From: Pontibacter kalidii
Lineage (GTDB): Bacteria > Bacteroidota > Bacteroidia > Cytophagales > Hymenobacteraceae
Length of the DNA stretch: 64,000 nt
Direction: 5' to 3'
Assembly (NCBI RefSeq): GCF_026278245.1
Contig: NZ_CP111079.1
Span: forward strand, 2,358,501-2,422,500
In this document: positions 47,992 to 58,232 of the stretch, one piece after another
How the letters are laid out: every line of letters begins with the position of its first letter
Numbering within the stretch: the stretch's first letter is position 1
The notes under the pieces: generated by a model
What the model was told of the DNA's origin: nothing
Databases searched by the model: none
What the model saw: only the letters and a program-made list of their open reading frames with translations
Program-made: the position numbers and the translations under genes

Positions 47992-50322
47992 CTACTTCGT
48001 GGCACTTACCGACCCAACGCCCGTGCTGCCTTTTTCCTGTTTGTTTTCCCACTCCGGCGGGTCTACGCCCAGCAGGTGCTTCACGAAGAAGTCACGGCGC
48101 TTGCGCTCGCCGAAAGCGCCCCCGGTGTCATGCGCCATGCCAGGCACCATCAGGTAATCGAAGTTCTTGTTTGCCTTGATGAGCGCATCCACCACCTGCG
48201 TGGTAGAAGCAGGATCCACGTTGTCGTCCAGTTCGCCGGCTATCAGCAGGAGCTTGCCCTGCAGTTTGTTAGCATGCACCACGTTGGAGCTTTCGGCGTA
48301 GTGCGGACCAAGTTTGCCCATCCACTGCTCGTTCCACCAGATTTTGTCCATGCGGTTGTCGTGGCAGCCTACAGAAGACACAGCCACCTTGTAAAACTCC
48401 GGATGGAAGAGCAAAGCACCCATCGAGCTTTGCCCACCGGCCGACATGCCGAAGATGCCCACACGGGTTGTATCCAGGTAGGCATACTTTTCTCCGGCAC
48501 TTTTTATCCAGCGGATGCGGTCAGGCAGGCCGGCGTCTTTCAGGTTTCTCCAGGCCACGTCGTGGAAGGCCTTAGAGCGGTTGGACGTTCCCATGCCATC
48601 AACCTGCACCACGATGAAACCCAGCTCGGCCATCTCGTGCATCAGGCTGGCGCCCGGGTTATAAGTTTTAGGCACAAAAGAGTTGTGAGGTCCGGCGTAG
48701 ATGTGCTCGATAACAGGGTACTTCTTAGCCGGGTCGAAGTTAGACGGACGGATGATCACACCCCAGATGTCGGTTTTGCCGTCGCGCCCCTTGGCAGAGA
48801 ACACTTCTGGTGCTTTCCAGCCGGTTTTCAGCAATTCGCTAGCGTCCGCTTTCTCCAGCTGCATGATCACCCTGCCATCGACGGCACTGCGCAGTACCGT
48901 TACCGGCGGCACATCCACCCGCGAATAGGTGTCTACAAAATAGGTATAGTCTGGCGAGAAAGTACCACGGTGGTAAGCGTTCTCACTTGTAAGGGCTTTC
49001 AAGCTACTGCCGTCGAAGTTCACGCTGTAGTACTGCACCAGGTAGGGGTCCTGCCCTGCTTCGCGCCCGTTGCCTTCGAAGATGATCCTGCGCTTCGCCT
49101 CATCTACCTGCACCACGCGGCGCACTACCCACTCGCCTTTGGTGATCTGGTTTTTCACCTGCCCGGTAGCCCCGTCCATCAGGTATAAGTGGTTCCAGCC
49201 GTCACGCTCCGACATCCAGATCACCTCCTTGCCATCAGCCACATCGTGGCGGAAATATTTGCCGCTGTAGTGGATGAAAGTCTTGCTGCGCTCGTCTATC
49301 ACGTCGCGCAGGCGGCCGCTCTGCCCGTCTATTTCCACCACCTTGTATACCTGGTGGCCCCGCTGGTTATACTCTACCGTAAAGGCGCGGCTGTCGGCAC
49401 GCCATAGCGGGTTGGTCAGGTGGTATTGGTCGGCGATAGAGGAGGCATCTACCTCCACCTGTTTTTTGGAGTCCACCAGAAACAGCTGTGGCTTGCGCTG
49501 TGGCACTGCATCACCGGGCTTCAGGTATAGGCGCGAATGCAGTTTGGGTTGCAGTTGGTCGGCCGGGGCTGCCTCTACAAAATAGATCAGGTGTTCACGA
49601 CCGGGGCGCACTTTGTTTGTCGCCAGCTTTTTAGAGTCTGGAGACCAGGCAATGTTCGCTGAGTAATAGTCAGTTTCTGTTCCGTCGTAGCTCAGCTGGT
49701 ATTCTTCCTTGGGGTTGGCGGCGTTGCGGATGAACACGTTGTAGCCCTTGGTGTAGGCTTCCCACTTTCTGTCCGGCGACGGTACCGGCTTGCCTTCCGT
49801 CTCACTGTTGAACCGCCAGTTCCAGGAGCCTGGCTCCCGCTTCTCCACCTTCCCTTTCTCCGTCAGCTGGTTGGAGCTCAGGGTATAGCCCCATACCTTA
49901 TCATCAAACTCAAACTCCATCTCGCGGCCGCCGGGCAGCACTTTCACGGTCGTGAAAGGCAAATCATAAGGCGCCACTTGCTTACCTGAAGCGGCCGTCA
50001 GCGACTTTGCCAGTTTCTCCTGGTGGAAGAGTGGCTTGCGGCTTTTTCTCGCTGCATCTATCAGCACAAACTCTTTTCCACGCGGCGTCTGCTGCATGTA
50101 CCAGAACCTGTTTTCTTTCTCCAGCCAGGTGAAACTGCTAGGCGCATACCATACCTTACCTTTTATTTTCTCCGGCAGGGAGTACGCCCGCTCATAGTCC
50201 TCTTTTGTGCCCTGCGCCCCTGCCAAGGCCGGACTCAGCAGTAGGACCAGCAAGAGGAGGAAGATCGTCTTGGACCCAATTTTTATACTTTTAGGGAATC
50301 TTGCTATAACGGAAGAAGCCAT
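47992..50322 (-). CDS. S9 family prolyl oligopeptidase-like peptidase, secreted
   Basis: 776 residues. Hydrophobic signal (TIFLLLLVLLLSPALAGAQG) followed by a beta-propeller DPPIV N-domain (about 40-510) and alpha/beta hydrolase domain. Triad: Ser in FGMSAGGQSSMGALL, Asp in AGELDDNVDPAST, His in PGMAHDTGGAFG. A second Pro-specific serine peptidase type near the hydroxyproline genes, but on its own transcript. Confidence 0.92.
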   Translation of the reverse strand: MASSVIARFPKSIKIGSKTIFLLLLVLLLSPALAGAQGTKEDYERAYSLPEKIKGKVWYAPSSFTWLEKENRFWYMQQTPRGKEFVLIDAARKSRKPLFHQEKLAKSLTAASGKQVAPYDLPFTTVKVLPGGREMEFEFDDKVWGYTLSSNQLTEKGKVEKREPGSWNWRFNSETEGKPVPSPDRKWEAYTKGYNVFIRNAANPKEEYQLSYDGTETDYYSANIAWSPDSKKLATNKVRPGREHLIYFVEAAPADQLQPKLHSRLYLKPGDAVPQRKPQLFLVDSKKQVEVDASSIADQYHLTNPLWRADSRAFTVEYNQRGHQVYKVVEIDGQSGRLRDVIDERSKTFIHYSGKYFRHDVADGKEVIWMSERDGWNHLYLMDGATGQVKNQITKGEWVVRRVVQVDEAKRRIIFEGNGREAGQDPYLVQYYSVNFDGSSLKALTSENAYHRGTFSPDYTYFVDTYSRVDVPPVTVLRSAVDGRVIMQLEKADASELLKTGWKAPEVFSAKGRDGKTDIWGVIIRPSNFDPAKKYPVIEHIYAGPHNSFVPKTYNPGASLMHEMAELGFIVVQVDGMGTSNRSKAFHDVAWRNLKDAGLPDRIRWIKSAGEKYAYLDTTRVGIFGMSAGGQSSMGALLFHPEFYKVAVSSVGCHDNRMDKIWWNEQWMGKLGPHYAESSNVVHANKLQGKLLLIAGELDDNVDPASTTQVVDALIKANKNFDYLMVPGMAHDTGGAFGERKRRDFFVKHLLGVDPPEWENKQEKGSTGVGSVSATK

Positions 50323-50894
50323 TCAGAAACTTATTATGATTGTCTAGCCAATATATAACAACTGTGCTTCTGGTGCATCTGAAATATTTGCATGTACTAA
50401 TACTATATTGACCCGCCGGAAGGAAAGAGGCAGTTTTCCGCTGCGAATAAGAGCCTTTAAAAGCAAACGGTTCTTCCGGGGTTATGGCTCTTCCTTTCTG
50501 CCTGCGTTTCTCAAGCCTTTTTGCGGCGCCCTGGCTACAGATCCAGTGACACCACATCCTAGAGGAAGAGCCCTAAAATGCATCAAGCTCCAACATTTGA
50601 CTGCGCCAATGGCTTGAAACTCGTCCCCCGAAATCAAAGCTGTTGACTAATCATCATACTTACTACCTGACAGACAACAGTACTTAAAGCTAATGCTGGC
50701 TCTTTAACGCCTACGCACCGAAGATGCACGAGGTACTTGCCTGGAATTGGGACAACTGCAGCCGTAACAACTTGTACAACTCCTTGTAACGAGCAGCCGG
50801 AAGAAAGCAGGTAAGTACTAGCCATATACTCCTCCCGTAACCCTGCCGACGCGGCTGCGTCTAATCAAACTTGTACAGAAATACAGCAGAGACC
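50323..50894. other. Intergenic, no gene recognised
   Basis: 572 bp between divergent S9 and DUF389 genes. No family-like frame on either strand, no long hairpin. It must contain the promoters of both genes; I could not place a convincing TAnnTTTG box. Confidence 0.4.
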
Positions 50895-51827
50895 ATGCCC
50901 AGAAAAGTAGAAATAACGCTCCCCTCCGCGCAGACAGACAACGTACTGGATGAAATTAGGGGCATCAAAGAGGTCATTTCACTGCGCCTACAGCGAGGCG
51001 TCTCGCTCACCCCTCCAGGTGACGTGATATCGCTGGAGGTGACAGACCACTCCCTCCACAGCCTTATGCAGCTCCTGGACAGGAAGAAGATGCTACAGAA
51101 TCCGGAGGTATCCCTCACCACCAGCCAGCCGCTGAGTATCGTCTCGCAGCCTTCCTCCCTGGAAATCACCAACGACACGAGCGAGGCGACCTGGGAGGAG
51201 ATGCAGTCTATGATCAGCAGGGAAAGCAACATGACCACCAACGGACTAATGACCATGGTCCTGTCAGGCATCATCGCCGTGGTGGGCATCAGCACGAATG
51301 CCTTACACCTGGTGGTTGGGGCCATGGTCGTCGCGCCAGCCTTTGAGCCGATCGTGCGCATCCCTCTCGGGCTCATCACCAGTAACATTGCCTGGAGGCG
51401 TGGCGTGACGGATACCTTAAAGGGCTACGCTGTGCTCATAGCAGCGGCTGCTTTAACAACTTTTGTGCTACAGGCTTTGGGGCAGGAGACTTTGGACGGC
51501 AAGGCTTCTTACCTGGCGGAGGGGGCACTCCTCTCCTACTGGACCAGCATCTCTGTGTCCTCAGCCCTCGTCTCTGCCGCAGCCGGACTTGCCGGGGCTT
51601 TGGTAATTGCCGCCCATAAGTCTGTGCTGACGGCCGGAGTGATGATAGCTCTGGCGCTTATTCCCAGCGCCGCCCTTATGGGTATGGCACTGGCTGCAGG
51701 GGAGTGGAACATTGCCGAGCAAGCCGCTCTTCGCTGGCTCTTAGATGTCACGTTAGTGGCTGTGTTCTCAGCCATCGTGTTTCTATGGAAGAAGTCCTCT
51801 CTGCACAAACGTAACATGCAGAGTTGA
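50895..51827 (+). CDS. DUF389 membrane protein
   Basis: 310 residues from the ATG at 50895. A cytosolic N-terminal ferredoxin-like segment (about 1-90, EITLPSAQTDNVLDEIRG) precedes five to six membrane helices. The block FEPIVRIPLGLITSNIAWRR near 155 and LAGALVIAAHKSVLTAGVMIALALIPSAALMGMA near 240 are typical of the TIGR00341/DUF389 family. The function is unknown. Confidence 0.88.
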   Translation: MPRKVEITLPSAQTDNVLDEIRGIKEVISLRLQRGVSLTPPGDVISLEVTDHSLHSLMQLLDRKKMLQNPEVSLTTSQPLSIVSQPSSLEITNDTSEATWEEMQSMISRESNMTTNGLMTMVLSGIIAVVGISTNALHLVVGAMVVAPAFEPIVRIPLGLITSNIAWRRGVTDTLKGYAVLIAAAALTTFVLQALGQETLDGKASYLAEGALLSYWTSISVSSALVSAAAGLAGALVIAAHKSVLTAGVMIALALIPSAALMGMALAAGEWNIAEQAALRWLLDVTLVAVFSAIVFLWKKSSLHKRNMQS

Positions 51828-51830
51828 GAA

Positions 51831-51864
51831 GCAGTAGTGCCTGGTGCCGCCTGGCACTACTGCT
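51831..51864 (+). terminator. Terminator after the DUF389 gene
   Basis: 11-bp stem AGCAGTAGTGC / GCACTACTGCT, then TCTTGT, starting 4 bp after the stop. The following 275 bp up to the LytTR gene holds nothing I recognise. Confidence 0.75.
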
Positions 51865-52139
51865 TCTTGTAGGTGGCATGGCTGTAGATGCGTGACGGAG
51901 GAGTTTGGCAGGCCCATGTACATTCTGCGGCCAGAGTGTTGAGCGGAACTTAGATAAAGAAAGGCGGTGTCAAAAAGCAGCCGTATCCCCATTCCAGGCC
52001 CACAAAATTCAGTTTATCAAGCAGCTGATTCGAAATCTATAACTTGCGGACTACTACAGCTAAAACCCAATTCAAACATTTTGAAGCGGCTTTTCCTATA
52101 ATTTGTTCTTCTCTGTTCACTGCTTTGAACTCTAGGCAA

Positions 52140-52814
52140 TCAAACCACCTGTAGTTGCTGCATGTACGAGGCCCCTACCGGCACCTCGTTGCCCTGGATG
52201 GTTACCTGGTGGCGCTCGATCTTCTCTATCTTGTCTTTGGCAATTACGTAGGAGCGGTGCACGCGAATGAATCTGTCAGCTGGCAGTAAGTCGGTGGCTT
52301 CGCTGGTGGTCATGCGGGTAAGCAGCTTTTTACCTTCCAGCACAAAGGTCACGTAGTTGCCGGAGGCCTCTACGTATAAAATCTCATCATAGTATACTTT
52401 TACCTGCTCATAGCCTGTCTTCAGGAAAAGGTAATCTTTGGCAGGTGCCGATGTGCCGCGCAGTTGCAGCAGCTCCTGCGCTTTGTTGCAGGCCTTTATG
52501 AACCGGGGCAATGAGAAAGGCTTGAGCAGGTAATCGATGGCATCGAGCTCAAAGCTGGTAACGGCGTGCTCAGAATAAGCAGTGGTAAAAACCACCATGG
52601 GCTTTTTCTGCAGGCTGGTCACAAACTCCAGGCCCGAGATATCAGGCATTTTAATGTCCAGAAAGAGCAGGTCAACGGGTTCGTTCTGCAGGTACTCTAT
52701 TGCCTTAAAGGCATCGGTAAAGCAGGCAACCAGCTCCAGAAAGGGCACCTTGCCGGCATGCGACCGCACTACCTCCAGCGCCATGGGTTCATCGTCTATT
52801 GCTATTGCTCTCAT
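52140..52814 (-). CDS. LytTR response regulator
   Basis: 224 residues. Receiver domain (about 1-115) with phospho-Asp in DLLFLDIKMPDISGLEF and the KP pair in YLLKPFSLPRF. LytTR DNA-binding domain (about 130-224, YLFLKTGYEQVKVYYDEILY and FIRVHRSYVIAKDKIE). It pairs with the histidine kinase 44 bp upstream on the same strand. Targets are unknown. Confidence 0.95.
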   Translation of the reverse strand: MRAIAIDDEPMALEVVRSHAGKVPFLELVACFTDAFKAIEYLQNEPVDLLFLDIKMPDISGLEFVTSLQKKPMVVFTTAYSEHAVTSFELDAIDYLLKPFSLPRFIKACNKAQELLQLRGTSAPAKDYLFLKTGYEQVKVYYDEILYVEASGNYVTFVLEGKKLLTRMTTSEATDLLPADRFIRVHRSYVIAKDKIEKIERHQVTIQGNEVPVGASYMQQLQVV

Positions 52815-52858
52815 ACCTGCTTTATTACTTTTTCTCCTGAAATATACCTAGATCCTGC

Positions 52859-54376
52859 TTATAGTTCGAGCGTCAGATGCACAAAGTATTCCTCCGGCGT
52901 CTCACGGATGATCAGCTCATACTTTCCCGGGTACAATAGCTCCAGTCGCTGCTTAACATTCTTCAGCCCAACCCCAGACTTGTTCTTCTCCGGGTCGTTC
53001 TCCGCCTTTTTGTGGGTGCTGTTATATACGTCGAAGTATAGCTTGTTCTGTTCACAATGCAGGCTTACCCTGATCCACGATTTCTGCTTCAGGCTGATGC
53101 CGTGCTTGAAGGCATTTTCCACGAAAGGAATCAGCAGCATGGGAGCAACATACTTTTGGTCCAACACCTCCTCTATATTGGTCTCAATAACGATCTCAGG
53201 CGAAGCAGAAGTGCGCAACAGTTGCAAGTCGATGTAGTTACGCATGTACTCTATCTCCCGCGCCAATAGTATTTTTTGCTGGTGGTTTTCGTGCAGCATG
53301 AAACGCATCATGTCGCCTAGCATCTGGATACCTTGGGCCGTGCGCTCGCTCTTCTCCTGCAGGGCGGTGCCGTAAAGCGTGTTAAGGGCGTTGAACAAAA
53401 AGTGCGGGTTTATCTGCGACCTTAGGAAATCCAGGTTCGCTGCGGAGTGCCCCAGCTCTTTTTGTAGCACAAACACTTCTTCTTTCCCCTTTAGCTGGCG
53501 CTGGTACAACACCCAGGTTACAGGCGCTGTAACAACCAGTTGAAATAAGGCATTGAAAAAACTAATCCCAAAGGCAGCATCTTCGTCGTGCAGCATCGGC
53601 AGCAAAAGTAGAGCTGCAGGTAAGTAGGCAAGCACAAGCACCAACAGCACCCTTAACTCATATGACAGTAGAGGACGTTTAGTTGCAAGCGATCTAGGTA
53701 TGAGTGAGTGAAAAGAGAAAAAGTATAGAAGTATGGCACTCAGCGACACGATTGTCCAGACTGCTGTTATTTCTTCGCCTAAATCGAACACAAGCAATAT
53801 AAACACACTCACCAGCCACACCATGAAAGCTGTGATTGCATCCTGTGTCACCATCCGATACTTTGATTGTATGGCAACAGCGTTCGATAGCAGGTACAGG
53901 CCGAAATATTTAATGAACGTGTAAAAACCGAACACGAGCAACAGCCGCAGGGTATTTTGGAAACTGCCCTGGAAAGTATAATTCCACATTTCCTGCACGG
54001 TATCGAACCGGGCAAGCAGATAGCCTTTGTAGTAAGTATCCGCAATGCCTGCAACGGTTCCTACAGCTACAAATGCTGCAAGTATAAGCACAACATTCAA
54101 CCATATGGCTTCCTTGCCGATCAGCCTGGGCACCACCTTAAAGTTGAGCAGCAGGAAAGCCAGGTAGATAATGGTGAAGCGCAGCAACTGTGGCCAGAAG
54201 AAGTGCTCGTAATACCGGAACACTACGTTAGCGTTCTTGAAATAGAACTCGTTCGGGCTATAGTCTATAGAAAGCGAGAACAGCGCAAACACGTAAATGG
54301 TGGTAGCGGCCCAGAACTCTACCTTATTCCGTTGGATAGGCTCGGCCATGATATTTTTTATTGCAGCATCATTCAT
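52859..54376 (-). CDS. LytS/YehU-type sensor histidine kinase
   Basis: 505 residues with about eight membrane helices in the first 300, then a His_kinase domain with FLRSQINPHFLFNALNTLYG (phosphoacceptor His) and a HATPase region with VPFVENAFKHGISLK and SGVGLKNVKQRLELLYPG. It signals to the LytTR regulator. The ligand is unknown. No sensor domain beyond the membrane bundle is visible. Confidence 0.94.
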   Translation of the reverse strand: MNDAAIKNIMAEPIQRNKVEFWAATTIYVFALFSLSIDYSPNEFYFKNANVVFRYYEHFFWPQLLRFTIIYLAFLLLNFKVVPRLIGKEAIWLNVVLILAAFVAVGTVAGIADTYYKGYLLARFDTVQEMWNYTFQGSFQNTLRLLLVFGFYTFIKYFGLYLLSNAVAIQSKYRMVTQDAITAFMVWLVSVFILLVFDLGEEITAVWTIVSLSAILLYFFSFHSLIPRSLATKRPLLSYELRVLLVLVLAYLPAALLLLPMLHDEDAAFGISFFNALFQLVVTAPVTWVLYQRQLKGKEEVFVLQKELGHSAANLDFLRSQINPHFLFNALNTLYGTALQEKSERTAQGIQMLGDMMRFMLHENHQQKILLAREIEYMRNYIDLQLLRTSASPEIVIETNIEEVLDQKYVAPMLLIPFVENAFKHGISLKQKSWIRVSLHCEQNKLYFDVYNSTHKKAENDPEKNKSGVGLKNVKQRLELLYPGKYELIIRETPEEYFVHLTLEL

Positions 54377-55051
54377 AGATCAATGATAATGGAATAGGTG
54401 GATGAAAAGTATTAAAAGTGATGAAAGCCCTGAAGTTTGTGACGAACCAGGAATGTTTTACCTGCCGCCAGATATTAGCGGCAATGTATACTTCGCGCCA
54501 CAGCCGGCATGCTGCCAATCTTTACAGCCTTGCCATTGGAATCCATGCTTGTGTCAAGCAACGAACCGGGTGGATCTATACCTGGAATAGCAGGTTTACC
54601 TGCAAATGATATTATTAACCGCTGCCTTTCCAGAAAGCACACGGTGCATCTCACAGCTCGCCCAGGTGCACCGCATACTAGCAGCATTTCGTATTCAGTA
54701 CGCAACATAAAGATCTGCACTAGCCCCGCTTGATCGCTTGTTTGCCCCCAGCTTTTGCGCCTGAGATGCACCTGAGACAGGCAGTTTCTGTTTCGCTGCC
54801 TATTTTAATTTGGCCATCCACTAAAATCTGTCCTATTTAGCTCTTAAACCCCGCATTGCACTTTTTAGTGATATTTCTAAAGAATGCAGAATCTGCCAAA
54901 GTATAATATACTTTTTATCATAACCTATTAATAATCAGCAATATAACGATACATGCCAGGAAAGCTTTTCTGAGTTAGCCTTTATCATACCAGCACGTTT
55001 ATAATAATCAAAAACCTTATCATTATATGTAGAACATCTAACTCTTAAACT
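54377..55051. other. Intergenic, no gene recognised
   Basis: 675 bp, strongly AT-rich from 54800 onward. The open frames here look like chance. The last 150 bp must contain the promoter of the sugar dehydrogenase. Confidence 0.4.
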
Positions 55052-56410
55052 ATGAAAACACAGCAAACAGTGAAGATTTTCGTCACCATGCTAACGGTTT
55101 TCCTTAGCGTTTTTACCTTTTCCTGCCGCGATGACGACGAAGGGATACCTCTTCCAGGCAATGAAGACACTATTAATCTGGATCTGATAGGGGAAGGCTT
55201 CACCTCGCCGGTTTACCTGACCCAGGCACCTGGGGATAACCAGCGGCTTTTTGTCGTAGACCAGATCGGTGTTATCCGTATCATTGAAGATGGCAGAGTG
55301 GTAGACCAGCCCTTCCTGGACCTACAAGACAAGATCGTTCCCCTTAATCCCAATTATGATGAGCGCGGTTTACTGGGATTGGCCTTCCACCCGGACTATA
55401 CCAGCAACGGCAAGTTCTATGTCTACTACAGCGGTCCGCTAAGACCCGAGGCACCGGAAGGCTGGAATCACACCAGCTATATAGCCGAATATCAGGCTTC
55501 CTATGGTAACCCAGCCCGGGCGGATGAATCCTCCGAAAGAATTGTTCTGGCAGTGGATCAGCCTCAGTCGAACCACAATGCCGGCACACTAAAGTTTGGT
55601 CCGGACAACTACCTCTACATCTCCATTGGCGATGGTGGCGGCGCCAACGACACGGCCATGGGCCACGTGGAGGACTGGTACGAGGTAAACAAAGGTGGTA
55701 ACGGCCAGGATGTTAAAGAGAACCTGTTGGGCAACATTCTGCGGATAGATGTAAATGGCGGCGATCCTTATGGTATTCCGGCAGACAATCCGTTTGCAGG
55801 AGATAAGGAAGGCCTCGATGAGATTTACGCCTATGGCTTCCGCAACCCCTACCGCTTCTCCTTCGACAGGCTGACCGGAATGCTTATCGCTGCCGATGCT
55901 GGCCAGGAACTCTACGAAGAGGTTGATGTGGTAACCAAAGGGGGCAACTACGGTTGGAACGTGAAGGAAGGACGACATTGCTTTAACGCAGCGGATCCGC
56001 TGAACCCGCTACCCGACTGCCCTGATGTGGACAGTGCCGGTAACCCTTTGATTGACCCGGTGATTGAATTCGGGAACAGTGAGAACTTGCCAAATGGCTT
56101 GGGCATTGTGGGGGTCGGAGGCTATGTGTACCGGGGCCTGGACAATGCTTGGGGTTTGGCCGGATCCTACATCTTTGGTGTATTTGCCAAAGATGCTAGT
56201 GTGCCAAGCGGGGCAATTTATGCGGCGAATACCTTGACCAGCAGAAATAACTGGAATTACCGAAAACTCACCATCGCCAACTCACCTAATAAGGAACTGG
56301 GCCATTATTTACTGGGCTTCGGCGAGGACAATGCCGGTGAGTTGTATGTGTTGACACGGGATGAGCTAGGCCCGCAGGGTAATACGGGAAAAGTATACAG
56401 AATTGATTAG
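55052..56410 (+). CDS. PQQ-dependent sugar dehydrogenase-type lipoprotein
   Basis: 452 residues. Lipoprotein signal ending VFTFSC with Cys at about 25. A six-bladed propeller of the GSDH/sorbosone-dehydrogenase family follows: GFTSPVYLTQAPGDNQRLFV, DERGLLGLAFHPDYTSNGKF, HNAGTLKFGPDNYLYISIGDGGG, YAYGFRNPYRFSFD, and GQELYEEVDVVTKGGNYGWN, covering the usual Asp/His/Arg PQQ-site positions. It oxidises sugars or aldehydes in the periplasm or at the surface if PQQ is supplied. It stands alone with a terminator. Confidence 0.9.
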   Translation: MKTQQTVKIFVTMLTVFLSVFTFSCRDDDEGIPLPGNEDTINLDLIGEGFTSPVYLTQAPGDNQRLFVVDQIGVIRIIEDGRVVDQPFLDLQDKIVPLNPNYDERGLLGLAFHPDYTSNGKFYVYYSGPLRPEAPEGWNHTSYIAEYQASYGNPARADESSERIVLAVDQPQSNHNAGTLKFGPDNYLYISIGDGGGANDTAMGHVEDWYEVNKGGNGQDVKENLLGNILRIDVNGGDPYGIPADNPFAGDKEGLDEIYAYGFRNPYRFSFDRLTGMLIAADAGQELYEEVDVVTKGGNYGWNVKEGRHCFNAADPLNPLPDCPDVDSAGNPLIDPVIEFGNSENLPNGLGIVGVGGYVYRGLDNAWGLAGSYIFGVFAKDASVPSGAIYAANTLTSRNNWNYRKLTIANSPNKELGHYLLGFGEDNAGELYVLTRDELGPQGNTGKVYRID

Positions 56411-56425
56411 CGTAACACAAAGGTT

Positions 56426-56462
56426 AAGTATAAAAGGCGGGTTACTCCCGTCTTTTATACTT
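56426..56462 (+). terminator. Terminator after the sugar dehydrogenase gene
   Basis: AAGTATAAAAG-G-CGGG / CCCG-T-CTTTTATACTT around TTACT, with one mismatch; starts 16 bp after the stop. It contains the AAGTATA/TATACTT heptamer in both arms. Confidence 0.8.
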
Positions 56463-56698
56463 TCTACCCACTGCTAAACTTTTAACCGCCCTACCTAGCC
56501 CAAACAACAGCCGCTCTTGTAACTAAGAACCTTGCTTCCCTGATAAAGATGCAAAAAGTTACCCAAGCCATGACCAATCGTAAACGTTGTGGGTATACTT
56601 TGTATGCTGCCTCGGGCTTTGTCCTGCCTTTGCCCAGGATATCCTCAAGCCAGGCTAACAGCTTTGTCTCGTTTAGAATTATTACAGCTGACTGCGGT

Positions 56699-57943
56699 TT
56701 ACTTATTTCCGTTCTTAGAAACGGTATGGGAAAAAGAGTATTTAAGCGAAAAATGTATTTTAACGGCAGATGAGTCAAAGCCATCGCTGAAGTTATTCCT
56801 TTTCCCCCATTGCAGTTCAGTGCCCGCCAAGAGTGCTGAAAAAGGCTGGTACAGTAAATTGAGAATGGCGTAATGGCTATTTTTGAAGGCATGGGCAGCC
56901 TGCGCATCCGAGTTGTAAATACGCACCCTGGAATAGCCCAGCGTGCTGCTCCACGTAGGGGTCCACTTATGCTCCAGGAAGGCGAACCCGCCTACCACCG
57001 GTAATGCAACACCTAAGATAGGAGTGGAGGGATTGTCGAAATTGTTTTCAATGCCAATGTTAGCAGCGGCATCGGTTAAATGGTTCTGAATGCCCTTGCC
57101 AACGACAAATTGCCCTTTGAAAAGGGTCTGGCGGTTCAGTTGCTTGATGGAGCTGATATTAAATCCCCATCCAACTTCTTCTCCACTCAGATCTATAGAG
57201 GCATTGCCGGTATTCTCCCATCTGATCCATTTTAATACACCGGCTAGTTCGACATACCCATTCTGGATCATTTTACGGTATTCGGCTGTAAGATCCGGCA
57301 CCTTGAACTCCGGCTTTACATTTTGGAGCTCGATCCGGTCGGCGTAGACGCCCTCGTCAGAAGTCACGTCAGGCTGTTCCAAAGCGATCGCCCATCTCTG
57401 CTGCTCGCTGTCGTTTGTGTAACGCAACTGGATGTTGCGCAGCCATGGCCGGCTCGAAGGCGCCCCGTAATCCAGGATCTTGGGGCTTACGTCGGTATCT
57501 GTGAAAGTGCTTTCGGTTTGTCCGATCAACAACCTCCCCAGTTCTGCATAGGCTTTCCGGAAGTGAAAGGTGGTCTGCCCTTCGTCCGGGCCTGAGCCAA
57601 AAAGATCGAACTCAAATTTGCTTTTGAGCTGGCCCAAAGGAGTCTGCACCCTAGTATTTATCCCCACTTGTGTTTCACGCACGCTGAAAAATATATTTCC
57701 ATTCGGCCCGAATTGATTTTCATACTTGGGGAGTTTGGTAACGCGCATTGTCTCAAACCAATTAGGATCAAGCTGGTCGAAATTATAGCCTATGTCTATC
57801 TTTATAAAACCGTATACTTCCAGGCCATTTTCCTGTTCCTGTTCCTGTTCCTGGGCATTTGCCTGACCTACAACTAACAGGAAGAGTAGCAGGGACAAGG
57901 CCTGTCGAAATTTCAAGCTTAACGAAAAACTGAAATAACTCAT
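56699..57943 (-). CDS. DcaP-like trimeric outer-membrane porin
   Basis: 414 residues from the ATG at 57943 (MSYFSFSLSLKFRQALSLLL), signal peptide ending VGQANA at about 30. Mature N-terminus is EQEQEQEN, encoded by a hexanucleotide repeat. Then VYGFIKIDIGYNF, VRETQVGINTRV and LLIGQTESTFTDTDVSPKIL, typical of DcaP-family porins, which carry dicarboxylates and other small anions. The protein ends SHTVSKNGNK rather than in an aromatic residue, unusual for a BAM substrate; a slightly shifted stop may have added the tail after KYSF. Confidence 0.82.
   Translation of the reverse strand: MSYFSFSLSLKFRQALSLLLFLLVVGQANAQEQEQEQENGLEVYGFIKIDIGYNFDQLDPNWFETMRVTKLPKYENQFGPNGNIFFSVRETQVGINTRVQTPLGQLKSKFEFDLFGSGPDEGQTTFHFRKAYAELGRLLIGQTESTFTDTDVSPKILDYGAPSSRPWLRNIQLRYTNDSEQQRWAIALEQPDVTSDEGVYADRIELQNVKPEFKVPDLTAEYRKMIQNGYVELAGVLKWIRWENTGNASIDLSGEEVGWGFNISSIKQLNRQTLFKGQFVVGKGIQNHLTDAAANIGIENNFDNPSTPILGVALPVVGGFAFLEHKWTPTWSSTLGYSRVRIYNSDAQAAHAFKNSHYAILNLLYQPFSALLAGTELQWGKRNNFSDGFDSSAVKIHFSLKYSFSHTVSKNGNK
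57830..57853. repeat. Hexanucleotide tandem repeat TTCCTG x4
   Basis: Four exact copies of TTCCTG on the plus strand code for repeated Gln-Glu at the mature N-terminus of the DcaP-like porin. Copy-number change would stay in frame. Confidence 0.9.
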
Positions 57944-58232
57944 TTGTTCAGGATAATAATTCACCCTCCTCCATACATGCATATGGACCGCTATCCGTTT
58001 GGAGGCTGCTTAAAACCAAACACCTGTATACCGGCTGGACAGGCCCTGCTATTAAACCCTTTGACAGCGGCGCCTGCCCGGCAGCTCACTGACATCCCAT
58101 CAAGCGTCCGGGCTGTGGCTCCCCCATGAAAAATGCAGCCTCTGGAAATGTTAGGTTGATGTGACGAATAGTGGAAGGTGCAGTTCCTTTCTTCTACCCG
58201 TTCGGTCACAGGGTCGGGGAACTGCCCTAAAA

